This document shows, piece by piece, positions 38,401-48,499 of a stretch of 64,000 nt of DNA. This DNA is from Glycine soja (lineage: Eukaryota > Streptophyta > Magnoliopsida > Fabales > Fabaceae). The stretch's first letter is position 1. Each line of letters opens with the position of its first letter. The stretch spans positions 7,029,309 to 7,093,308 of the forward strand of contig NC_041004.1 of assembly GCF_004193775.1 (NCBI RefSeq). Reading direction: 5' to 3'. The notes under the pieces were generated by a model, which was given only the letters and a program-made list of their open reading frames with translations, ran no database searches and was not told the DNA's origin. The translations under genes were made by a program, and so were the position numbers.

Positions 38401-41400
38401 GATTTTTAGTTGTTTATTTTTTTAAAATAAAATAAAGATAGTGTTGGTTTTTAACCGCTACTATGTTAAGTAAGTTATTTTAAAAGGCTTAAAGTCACTT
38501 TTGGTCCATTGTGTTTCGTAGTTATTTTACTTTGATACATTAAGTTTTAAAAGTTTCAATCTGATCCTTTAAAAATTTAAAAGTTAACATAACACTAACG
38601 TTTCTAATGGAAAATTGAGAAAATGACCAAAACAATACATTTTGAATATATAAAGGACCAAAATGAAACTTTTAAACCTTAATATACTAAAGCAAAACAT
38701 AATGAACCAAAAGTGACATTAAGCCATATTTCTTTTTTTTTCCCCAGCAAATTAAAACTTAGAGATGGATAGCTTTTTCCAAGTTCCACATTCCACAACC
38801 AAGAAGAGAGCACCCCAATTGGTGAATGCATGCCTACCAATGAGGGATAACAAACAAGAATCAATATATTTTAATTAATGGTATTCGTTCCTACCAATTA
38901 ACCCCATCAACAATGTAGATCAAATATTTCAACAAGAGTCAAACTCAAGACCTTATAGAACCTAAACACCTTTTTTGCCAATGCCATCAGCCTACCAATT
39001 GAATTAACCCACATTGGCAAGCTATTTGGATTAGCTTATGTTCAAAACAACTTAAAATCAAATGTTCTTGAGAAAGCTTTTCCAAAAATAAAATAAGATA
39101 AATAAATAAAAAGTTCAAAAGTAAACATGCACTTAAACATGGTTGGTCGCAATAGAAGCATACTATGATCCTAGATGAACTTTACACACAACTGCAGCTT
39201 GAATCATAGAGTCACCATGTTAGAAAAAGATTTTTCTAACCACACAACAATGTTGAAATTCTAACTCACTCTTTAAAAGTCTTTTCAACAACTGTTCTGC
39301 TTTTCTAACACTTCTCGCTATTGTCGCACTTGACTTTAAACTCGCACTCAACATTCTTAACTAAAAAAAACTTCGTACCCCATTGTCCAGAGGCTCTTCG
39401 CTATGCGAAGGTATGGGGGAGGGATGTTGTACGCAGCCTTACCCTTGCATATGCAAAGAGGCTGTTTCCGGATTCGAACCCATGACCAACAAGTCACCAA
39501 GGCACAACTTTACCGCTGCACCAGGGCTCGCCCTCTGTCACTCAACATTCTTAACTATGTTCATTTAATGTTCTTAACCCCACCTCTAACTCTTTCAAAG
39601 TCTTTTCAACTATGGAACTCAACAATGCAATCTGCAAGAGTTATATATAATTTTTTTTTATCTGCAACAATTACACATGAAATTCAAAGAACCATATAAT
39701 TCAAAGTAAATTGATGAAGAAATTATCAAGTATTAACAGTTAGTATTTTTCCATTTAGCTCTCAGAATTAAGAATTTGCCTCTTCTAAAGTAAGCAACTC
39801 ACTTTAGAGGATCAAGTAAGTAATCTCAGTCATTAATGAAAAATCGATAGTTGGTATTATGTGCACAGGCATAACAAATCATGCATGTATCGGAATATCA
39901 GCTGTTGATTTTCCTATCCACAACATAGATAACTTACTTTAACGTTACTTTAGAAGAACCAAATCTAAGAATTAAATGTTTTCTAAGTTTGATAAACTAA
40001 GCTACATAACATCTAAAATTCCACTTTATGCTTTATTAATATCCTTAAGAATTTGGCTTTTAACAAAGTTAATGGCATTGCGTAATCCATGTAGCAAACT
40101 TCCCCTAATAGGATGAAGCTATTGCTCTTAGAATTTGAACTTAGTTAGGACCAAACTCAACCCCCACAAAACCAGCTTGTAAGATGAGAAGACTGCCCAA
40201 GATTTATAAAGACTACATTGTCCAATGTCCATATTTCTAGTTGACGTAGGATCTCAACACACCCCGTCAAGCCCAAGCTGAAGACTGGACATTTGTGGAC
40301 AACTCCAGCCTCCAGGCGACAAATTAACAACCCCCCCTAACGCCTACACATAAACAAATATAGACCAATAACAAATCTAGGATAAGCTTCAATACCATCT
40401 TAGAATTTTGGCTTAGTTCTAACTCATACACACAAAACCAACCTGTAAGGTGAAGAGTGTCCAATACTTGTAAACACTATACTAGACATATCTCTAGTAG
40501 ATGAGACATATCAACAATTGTCATAATTGTTCAAAACGTGAGTCTGGTTATAATTCAAATATAACAAAAACAAGACAGTAATATGATAATACCAATTATA
40601 ATTTTCATATATTCCACAAATCATCTGCCTATAGTTTTATCCTTAGATGAAAGATTACTAGAGACCTTTCTACATGTTGAAAAATCATCTATCTAACTAT
40701 CTTCTACAATTCTATGACACCAGTGTTATATACCTAGCTACTCTTACAGCAACAAAATACAACATGATTGGAAAGTCAATGCAACTCACAGTCATAGTAG
40801 CGCCTATCAAGGTTCTTATACCCAATAGACTGGGCTGCATCAATGGGCTTCCCGGGAGGATAGGGCCTCTGTCTAAAATTCCAAAGCCCAAAAAAGAACT
40901 GTCTAGCAAAATCCCAAAACTTATCATCAGCCTCCTCGCGGGTCTTCTGGGCTTTTCTGGGCATGGGCCTCCCATCAAGCCCAATAACATTCGGCACATT
41001 CTTCCACACCTCCCAATCCTCCTTGTGGTAGGGCCTCTCGTTCTCCTTGAGCTCCATCTCGTTCATCTTGTCCAGAATCTCCTCGGCGCGTGCCATGAAC
41101 TGCACCACGGGGCTGCTGCGGAGCCGCTCCACGAGCTCCGCGTTCTCGCGGACTTCTTCTTCCGTGGCGTCCTCGCGGAGGACGAAGACGGAGTCGTCGT
41201 TGTTGCCGCCGAAGGCGGCGTCGTTGTCAGCGAGGATCTTGTCGACCTCCGGGGTGTGGCGGTGGTCCGGGAGGTTCTCGCACTCCCAGAGGACCTGCCG
41301 GGCGAGTTGTTCGTAGTGCCCGGGCTCAACGGGCTCTTCGGGCTTGGGCTTGGGCTTGGGCCTGCGGCGGAAGGGGTTTGGGAGGGAGATTGCGGCGAAG

Positions 41401-41519
41401 TTGGGAGGAAGGGAGGAGGGTGCGTCGGTGAGGTTGTTGGGGAGGGAAGGGACAGAGAGGGGATTGGGGGGTTTTGAGAACCAGTTTCCACCGAAGGGGT
41501 TGAAGTTGATGGAAGCCAT
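35403..41519 (-). CDS. TIC56: TIC56, plastid inner-envelope protein-import subunit
   Basis: Subunit of the 1-MDa TIC complex that imports proteins across the chloroplast inner envelope with TIC20, TIC100 and TIC214. Exons on the - strand: 41,519-40,790, 37,808-37,611, 36,807-36,525, 36,384-36,222 and 35,618-35,403. Splice phases all agree, giving 529 residues; Arabidopsis TIC56 is, as I recall, about 527. N-terminal residues 1 to about 55 are Ser/Pro-rich and suit a transit peptide; an acidic, charged region follows. Residues about 248-310 form the GYF-like segment (SGGWYYKDRLGRTRGPLEL, then IWGEDMDEWAPIHMIYGMER). Conserved blocks after it include KLQKGIPPWVPLKG, LFLWASGSELTTILEQDHMP, IPGLRPWEVLSVEQAMDRL and EWYREPLGSFTTGPPYLEHW. 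The C-terminus is a Lys/Glu-rich helix. The first exon is GC-rich, unlike the rest. Intron 1 (about 3 kb) holds two mobile elements. Confidence 0.92.
35685..35710. repeat. Poly-G tract in TIC56 intron 4
   Basis: Two runs of about 13 and 9 G separated by A, 70-90 bp upstream in intron 4 of the - strand gene (poly-C on the sense strand). It could form a quadruplex, or it may be of uncertain length. Confidence 0.6.
38033..38726. mobile_element. Non-coding DNA element with ~115-bp TIRs and 7-bp TSD, in TIC56 intron 1
   Basis: The left end TGGCTTGATGTCACTTTTGG is mirrored by the right end ACCAAAAGTGACATTAAGCC. Complementarity continues through the TTTCATTCTGGTCC and TATATTGTTTTGGT phrases. Both sides are flanked by TATTTCT (38,026-38,032 and 38,727-38,733). 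An extra direct copy of the left terminal sequence sits internally at about 38,489. Non-coding. The superfamily (Mutator-like or hAT-like) is undecided. Confidence 0.75.
39345..39556 (-). mobile_element. Au-type SINE with 18-bp target duplication, in TIC56 intron 1
   Basis: tRNA-derived retroposon of about 176 bp (39,363-39,538) read on the - strand. It starts GAGGGCGAGCCCTGGTGCAG and contains an A-box region (GCAGCGGTAAAGTTGTGCC) and a B-box (GGTTCGAATCC). It continues through AAACAGCCTCTTTGCATATG and GGCTGCGTACAACA and ends in a run of T, the hallmark of the plant Au SINE family. Perfect 18-bp direct repeats CACTCAACATTCTTAACT flank it at 39,345-39,362 and 39,539-39,556. It lies in the same orientation as TIC56. 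Confidence 0.9.
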
Positions 41520-41654
41520 TGGAAGAAGAAGTGGGGGGTTTAGTAAAGAAAATGGAGAATGAAGATTGAAGGAGGGGAATAGTAGAGAGTGGAGTGTAGT
41601 GAGAGAGTGTTTCGGTTGAGAAGAGGATAAAGGAACGGGCCGAATTGTACTATA

Positions 41655-41668
41655 ATAGATGGGCCCAC
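41655..41668. promoter_or_regulatory. Site II-like element (TGGGCCCA) in TIC56 promoter
   Basis: ATGGGCCCAC about 140 bp upstream of the TIC56 ATG. TGGGCC/GGCCCA elements are common in promoters of plant housekeeping and organelle-related genes, where TCP factors bind. Confidence 0.45.
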
Positions 41669-42236
41669 AAAATGTTATCAAAAATACCCTTAGGGTTAGA
41701 TCCCTCGGATCAACAACCAAACCATGATTTTGTTGTATATTGTACAACAACTAAATCATATTTTTGTTGTTAGCTCAACATCCCTAATCATCAATAAACA
41801 ACCACCTGGCACCACACACTCCAATCATCATCCTAAACCCATTGACAATCACAAATCCAACAACACAAATTCAAACACCCAAACCTATAAAATCCTCAAC
41901 AAAATCCTAAAACGATAAATAGACAAGGGGCATGTAGTGTTGATCGATCTTGACCGGGCAAGGAGCACGTGATGCTAATCGGATCTTGATGGCGTAAGGT
42001 GGTGTTTGTGGATCTCAAAGATTTAGGATGGCGTGGCGTGAAAAAAAAATTATCAGTGTCCCTCGCTTCTACAATCTTAGATCTAGACATTGACCCAGGT
42101 GGATGCTCAAATCTAGACCAAGAAGGGTGGTGTTGTGTCGTGATTCTCAAACGACGGGGAAAGTACCCGTTGGTGGAGTTGTTTGGGTGAGAAAATGCAA
42201 ATGGAAAGTAGGGATGGGATGAAAGTCTCTAAACTA

Positions 42237-42741
42237 ATGTTTTCAAAATCAAACTAGACCAGTTGATTTAACCAAGAACTTGTCCAGATACTCTTAAAAA
42301 TCGAAACATTTCAGAACTATTTGGAAACTGGTAAAGAACCAATCAAACCGACTAAAAATTGGAGTTGAGCTAACACAAATAACCAATACCGAATTGGTCT
42401 TCTTAAATTTTTTTTATTTTCTATTTTAGTTTTTAAGTTTTAATTTAATCTAATTTTCTAAGATAAATAAAATACATATTTAAATATTTCACATATGTAT
42501 CAATTAATTTTCTACTATTATTATTTTTTATTATTAAAACATATATTTTAGTCATTTATACTAGTTTATAATTTTTTAAATCTAATATGTTACAAGTCTA
42601 ATTTTTTTATTACTTAAAATATTATATAATATTAAAAAAAATATAAAAACAGTTGAATCACGATTCAATTACGATTGAACCATTGAAACTTGAATTAATG
42701 TCTACACTAGTTAAGTCACCGGTCCGATTTTAAAAACCTTG
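42237..42741. repeat. MITE-like repeat with GTTTTNAAAATC termini
   Basis: The left end, ATGTTTTCAAAATCAAACTA then GACCAGTTGATTTAACC, is roughly the complement of the right end, CTAGTTAAGTCACCGGTCCG then ATTTTAAAAACCTT. The interior is AT-rich and non-coding. A short similar stretch (GTTTTAAAAACTAGACTGAA) lies in RPS4 intron 1 at 32,402. Confidence 0.55.
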
Positions 42742-42899
42742 CTCTAAAGAAGAGAAGAGAAGGAAGAGGGGGGTGTGGGGATAAATAGACAGGGGTAGGA
42801 ATGTCTTTTTGACAATGCTGGTTGTTAAAATAGCAAAAGTGGTAGTGGGAATAGTAGCCTTCCACAGAGCCCCCCCCCCCTTTTGGCCCAAATTAGTTT

Positions 42900-43160
42900 A
42901 CTAGTTCGGCGCGGTTAAAAAAACAAGTTGTTTTCCTTTTGTTTTAAAAATTTCTCTTTCGTTGCTCTCTTTCTCTACCTTAAGCTTTTCATTCCTACCC
43001 CTTCATCTCCTATCCATTGTTGCAGGGCAGAGAAAGAATCTTACTCTACTAAATTCAGGTTTGCGATTTCTCCATCTGCATCTACCTCTATTCTTTATTC
43101 TATGATTGATTTCTTGAGATATTTTCATCGTAAATCTATATGCTTATATGTGAATGTGTG
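42900..43160 (+). other. Possible 5' untranslated exon/intron border of an interrupted gene
   Basis: A CT-rich stretch (CTCTCTTTCTCTACC) with a short segment bracketed by AG and GT: TTGCAGGGCAGAGAAAGAAT, then CTAAATTCAG|GTTTGCGATT. This layout recalls plant 5' leaders with an intron. No coding sequence follows before the retrotransposon nest. It might belong to the MYB/SANT-like gene end at 62.2 kb; this is only an inference. Confidence 0.25.
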
Positions 43161-43352
43161 AACTTGTCCGTCAAATTAGTGAATGGTGTGTTTGCGAGTA
43201 TATTCAATTGTGCAAACCTATTTTGTCAAATTTGGGGTGTTTTGGGGTGGTAACGTTGATTAATAACTTGTTGCATGATCATGGTCAGGGTATGTTTTGT
43301 CATGGGTATAGGGCGTTTGAAGGTGTTCGATCATGCATATATGTCTTACATA

Positions 43353-43500
43353 CAAGGTTTTAAAAAATGATCTGCCATTGTGTTTTGGGCCGCAACATCA
43401 AGGTATTTTAATTGCTCGCAACCACAATTGGGACCCACCTTTGTTTGTGATATCAATAAATGTGATGAAACTACAACCACAATGGATATTTAAAACCTTG
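43353..43500. repeat. Short element with CAAGGTTTTAAA inverted ends
   Basis: 148 bp bounded by CAAGGTTTTAAA and TTTAAAACCTTG, perfect 12-bp inverted repeats. A diverged second version of its interior (AATTGGGATTGCATTTGTCT, then ACTTCAATAAACGCGATGAA) lies just beyond the Gypsy insertion at 48,295-48,350, so the original repeat was longer or tandem. Confidence 0.6.
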
Positions 43501-43546
43501 TTGACCATGATTTGAATAGAAATATCAAGATTTTTTAATTGTCTGT

Positions 43547-44693
43547 TGATCGAGGCCGTACCCGAATCAAATAAACATTAAAATGTAGTAACTAGGAAGT
43601 GATCCTAGGTCGTTTCCCAACGAGCAGTGACAAGCCAAATGTTCATAATATACTTGCAGTAACAGTAACAGTAACGATGGGGGGGGGGGGGGTTGTTTGC
43701 TTTTGTAAATTAAACAGCGAATATATGTGAATTAGAAAATATCAGAATTAAAACACGTTGCTTCCCCTTGATTCACAAGCAAGTCTCTTATCCTAGGTTA
43801 CGAGAGTTTATCCTTTATCAGTTTAACCACTTAATCCAACCCTAAATTAAATTACTAAGCGAAATTCAACATAAGGCATTCATTATGTGATTAAGCATCA
43901 CATACACCAATTACTCATAAACGATCATTAAGCATGAACGTAAATTAAGCGCAGAGACAATTAATCAAGCACTAAGCATGCATGAATTAAAAGCAACAAA
44001 TTCAAAGTAATTAGTGAAGAGGAAAAACTAAACAGAATTTAACAGTAATAATAGAACCTCAAAGAGAACTGTGCTTGATCCTCAAGGGAAAACAACGCTG
44101 CGGACTTAGCCTTCCATTAATCAAATAGAGAATGAAATTTTATTGATAAAACTAAAAGTCTGAACTGGAATTGAAAAAAACGAAAATAAAAGAGACAGAG
44201 AAGAGAGACTAAAACTAAAAACGAAAAATAGAAGAGAGAGAGAGAGTCTCCCGCGAGGGAGAGAGGGGGGCTCCTAAACTAGAACCTTGGTGCTGTTATA
44301 TAGTTTTTTTCAGCCCCAAAGCTTACAAATATGTTTTAAATCCAAGCCCATAAGTAAAATCAAATCAAATCTAGATAAGATAAGATAAGATAAGATCTAG
44401 ATGAAATAATATCTAGATGAGATCAAATCTAAATAATATCTAGATAAGATAAGATTTAATTTTATAGAATAAATTAGTCTGCCCTCTTCAAGTCCAAGCC
44501 CAATTCTAGATTCAAGCCCAATGCTAGATTCAAGCCCAATGCTTCATTAATTCCTGAAATTAGATTAAAAACATCAAATTAGCTGAATGGGCCCAAATAA
44601 TAAAACTGCCTAATTAATTGACAATTAAGACCAATCAATAATTAAAATGGTGCAAAAAGGGTTTAGAAAATAGAAGAAAATGATGGCACATCA
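43547..44693 (-). repeat. 3' LTR of the young Gypsy element
   Basis: Begins TGATGTGCC and ends CGATCA when read on the - strand. Differences from its partner: 14 versus 10 G in the run near 43,679, G versus C near 44,275, and G versus T near 44,673. It contains a GATAAGATAAGATAAGAT micro-repeat near 44,380. The purine tract AGTATGGGGGGTTT, directly upstream in - orientation (44,694-44,707), is the likely polypurine tract. Confidence 0.95.
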
Positions 44694-45299
44694 AAACCCC
44701 CCATACTTAGCCTTTTGCACTCCTGGGCAAAATGAAACAAAGAACAAAATCCAAGGATATCAGAGGGAGACAAACAAAAACATTCACATATTTCTCAATG
44801 AACATCAAGGAATAAAAGGAATGGGTAACATCTAACATAAGGAGATCCAAAAAGTCAAGACATTCATGAAAATCATCCAAGCAACCCAATCATGGCAAAA
44901 TAGTTAATCAGCTCAAGAATGAAAAGTGATAAAGCCTCACAAGATATACACTCTATCTCTCAAGTGTCTAGGCTACTATTTACCCTCAAAGCACCCATGA
45001 AAGCAAACACCACATAAACTTGGCAAGATTCTAAAATTGACAATCAACCCATAAACACAAGCACATGAGGATCAAAAGGTCTTTTAAGGTTGTAAAGGGG
45101 CCAAGGACAAGGTATGGAGAAATATGGAATAAGTGGCTAAATCCCAAAGGAATAGAGGAGTAAAGGGGAATAAGTGCATATTAAGAAAAAAAATAAGAAA
45201 ATAAAAAGAAGTAAAGATAAAAATTAAACATGAAGAGTAGAACCAAGAGTTTCATCATTCTTGTGCCATTAAAGATCTTATTCACTCAACTTTATTGCT

Positions 45300-45356
45300 T
45301 TTTTTTTTTTTTCGAAATTTTTTTTTTTTTTCGATTTTTTTTTTTTTTTTTTTTTG
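45300..45356. repeat. Poly-T tracts inside the Gypsy element
   Basis: Three T-runs of about 15, 14 and 22 bases separated by CGAAA and CGA. Poly-A on the element's sense strand, in its non-coding 3' region. Confidence 0.8.
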
Positions 45357-46226
45357 CCTTTGAGAAACAACATTTCATTCAGCATGTCCAACATTTAACC
45401 AATATACAATGTACATCAAGTATGGCCCAAAATACATCATGAAGCATAGTCAACAAAACAAGTTGTCCAATGAAACAAAAACCCCCCACACTTATTCCCA
45501 AAACAATTCCAAAGCTCCAAAATTCCTTAAGGATATGGTAATATCATGGTTTTTCACTTAAGGCTTGTAGTGAGCTTCAAAACAAGGAAAGGGAAACAAG
45601 GCTCAAAAGGGCTATCAAAGGAATTAATTCAAGGTAAGTCCATTTGGCTAGAAGCTTATAAGAACAAAATTGCCTTAATCATTTCCAAATATGCATGTGA
45701 ATTAGGACGCATCAACAAGAATCAAGCCAAGGCTATTGTGCTAGCAATCAATGGGGCAAAACACACCAAATGATTATAATGATGGATGGCTCAAATTCTC
45801 ACAAAGGTAAAATCATCACTTTCAAATTGAGCTTTCAAAACTATCATGACATGTAGAGAAGAATCAAGGATTTCAAGTCACAAAATGTCAAGAACTTTTA
45901 TTGTCAAAACAATCACCCATTTCTTGAACATATCCTATAATTCAAAGAAAAACATGCAAAGTCGTACGTGCACATGAAATTGACCCAAAATATTAAACTG
46001 AAAATCCGACGAAACTAACAACATTAACAAATTAACACAACTAACAAATTAACAAAACCAACAAAACTAGCAAAACCAAAGAACACTCCCCCCCCCCCCA
46101 TACTTAAACAACACATTGTCCTCAATGTAGCACAATTAAAAGATTAAAAACAATTAAATCATCAAAGAGAATCGGACAAGTGTAATAAAAGCAAAGAAGG
46201 AGATAGGAAAAGAAAAACTCCCTAAG

Positions 46227-46560
46227 TCATGGTGGAGGAAGAGTAGGGTGGAGTAAGGAAGTCTCTTCCACCACTACGTCCACTAAAGAAGGGTTCGTGA
46301 GGAATGGCTTAAGTCGATGTCCGTTGACCTTGAAGCTCTTGTTTGTGGAGTCGCTTTTGATCTCAACTGTACCATAAGGAAAAACATTAGTAACAACAAA
46401 AGGACCAATCCACTTAGACCTCAACTTACCACTCATGAGTCCAAGCCTAGAATTATACAATAACACTTTTTGCCCAACCACAAAGTCTTTTTTAACTATC
46501 ATGCTATCATGGAACTTCTTGGTCTTTTCTTTGTAGAACTTGGCATTCTCGTAGGCGTCT
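46227..46560 (-). pseudogene. Integrase C-terminal remnant of the young Gypsy element
   Basis: The frame reads [19 protein letters not shown] then [19 protein letters not shown], followed by [20 protein letters not shown] and [10 protein letters not shown]. This is the typical end of Ty3/Gypsy integrases (the SKW.GPF...NG.RLK pattern). The upstream border falls abruptly at about 46,560, where leader sequence begins (AATTGGGTTTGCATTAATC in - orientation); this marks the internal deletion junction. The remainder of pol is absent. Confidence 0.85.
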
Positions 46561-47118
46561 AGGCGGATTTAGATTAATGCAAACCCAATTTAAAAGCAAG
46601 AGATAAGAATTTAAAATAGAAGATAAGGTAAAGAAAAGATAAGATATTTAAAGATAAAATTAGAAGATAAAAGAAAAGATAAGATATTTAAAGATAAAAT
46701 TCGAAGATAAAAGATAAAGATAATAGATAAGATAAGATAAAAAATTTAAAGATAAGATATGATAAAATATTTAAATTGCGATAAAGATAACTACTTCTAA
46801 GAAATTCAAATAAATAAGATCTAAATCTACTAAATCTAAATACTTACTCCTAAAACCCAACAGTAAAAAAATAAGGACTAACTACTTCTAAGGAAGACCG
46901 ACAATGAAAATAAAGACTAAAATCTATATATTAAAATCGCTAAAACCTGATAAGTCTAATTAGCCTAGATATATGGATTCTGGATTTGTCTGTTATCAAT
47001 ACCAGTGAACTAATCAACACTAACACACATACTAACACAATACTAACAATTAAACATAAAACACGAAAGGATTAAACACACAACAATAGCTAGCTATTAT
47101 GAACCTTTGGACACTGCT

Positions 47119-47135
47119 CCCCGGCAACGGTGCCA
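47119..47135 (-). other. tRNA-Asp-type primer binding site of the young Gypsy element
   Basis: On the - strand TGGCACCGTTGCCGGGG lies five bases inside the 5' LTR. It is complementary to the 3' end of plant tRNA-Asp (TGGCGCCGTTGCCGGGG expected) with one mismatch. Confidence 0.85.
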
Positions 47136-47139
47136 AATT

Positions 47140-48282
47140 TGATCGAGGCCGTACCCGAATCAAATAAACATTAAAATGTAGTAACTAGGAAGTGATCCTA
47201 GGTCGTTTCCCAACGAGCAGTGACAAGCCAAATGTTCATAATATACTTGCAGTAACAGTAACAGTAACGATGGGGGGGGGGTTGTTTGCTTTTGTAAATT
47301 AAACAGCGAATATATGTGAATTAGAAAATATCAGAATTAAAACACGTTGCTTCCCCTTGATTCACAAGCAAGTCTCTTATCCTAGGTTACGAGAGTTTAT
47401 CCTTTATCAGTTTAACCACTTAATCCAACCCTAAATTAAATTACTAAGCGAAATTCAACATAAGGCATTCATTATGTGATTAAGCATCACATACACCAAT
47501 TACTCATAAACGATCATTAAGCATGAACGTAAATTAAGCGCAGAGACAATTAATCAAGCACTAAGCATGCATGAATTAAAAGCAACAAATTCAAAGTAAT
47601 TAGTGAAGAGGAAAAACTAAACAGAATTTAACAGTAATAATAGAACCTCAAAGAGAACTGTGCTTGATCCTCAAGGGAAAACAACGCTGCGGACTTAGCC
47701 TTCCATTAATCAAATAGAGAATGAAATTTTATTGATAAAACTAAAAGTCTGAACTGGAATTGAAAAAAACGAAAATAAAAGAGACAGAGAAGAGAGACTA
47801 AAACTAAAAACGAAAAATAGAAGAGAGAGAGAGAGTCTCCCGCGAGGGAGAGAGCGGGGCTCCTAAACTAGAACCTTGGTGCTGTTATATAGTTTTTTTC
47901 AGCCCCAAAGCTTACAAATATGTTTTAAATCCAAGCCCATAAGTAAAATCAAATCAAATCTAGATAAGATAAGATAAGATAAGATCTAGATGAAATAATA
48001 TCTAGATGAGATCAAATCTAAATAATATCTAGATAAGATAAGATTTAATTTTATAGAATAAATTAGTCTGCCCTCTTCAAGTCCAAGCCCAATTCTAGAT
48101 TCAAGCCCAATGCTAGATTCAAGCCCAATGCTTCATTAATTCCTGAAATTAGATTAAAAACATCAAATTAGCTGAATGGGCCCAAATAATAAAACTGCCT
48201 AATTAATTGACAATTAAGACCAATCAATAATTAAAATGGTGCAAAAAGGGTTTAGAAAATATAAGAAAATGATGGCACATCA
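47140..48282 (-). repeat. 5' LTR of the young Gypsy element
   Basis: Near-identical partner of the LTR at 43,547, adjacent to the primer binding site and thus the 5' LTR on the - strand. Confidence 0.95.
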
Positions 48283-48499
48283 TCTGTGACTGTAATTGGG
48301 ATTGCATTTGTCTGGGACTTCAATAAACGCGATGAAACTAAAACCCAACCGCGACCAATATATATATTCATTTATGCTAGCATACTTTCACCATATTTAG
48401 CTAGAAAGTATACATCAATTAATGTTAGGTGATAGCAATTAGGGGGTGCAAGCAGTAACAAGAAACAGACCCAAGAGGAACACTACATTAGCAACATAC

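Larger units (their letters stand above)
43547..48282 (-). mobile_element. Young non-autonomous Ty3/Gypsy element, internally deleted
   Basis: Complete LTR element on the - strand, with 1,147-bp and 1,143-bp LTRs, a TG...CA border and a perfect 5-bp target duplication TCTGT (43,542-43,546 and 48,283-48,287). Between the LTRs, only about 2.4 kb remains. A leader with primer site lies at 46,560-47,139, then an integrase C-terminal scrap (46,227-46,560), then a non-coding 3' region. Gag, protease, reverse transcriptase, RNase H and the integrase core are all missing, so it must have moved with enzymes from a relative. By eye the two LTRs differ by two substitutions and one G-run length, so insertion was recent. 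Confidence 0.92.

Noticed and set aside
39463..39535. tRNA gene suggested by the A-box and B-box sequences
   Set aside because: The full unit matches the Au SINE layout with an 18-bp target duplication and T-tail; there is no complete cloverleaf or acceptor stem.
40674..41491. Several long open frames on the + strand and in other frames across 40.7-41.5 kb
   Set aside because: They are opposite or out of frame to the GC-rich first exon of TIC56, whose - strand frame has clear family motifs and correct splicing.
45230..45773. Two + strand frames inside the young Gypsy element
   Set aside because: They are antisense to the element, include poly-T-derived poly-Phe, and show no retrotransposon motifs.
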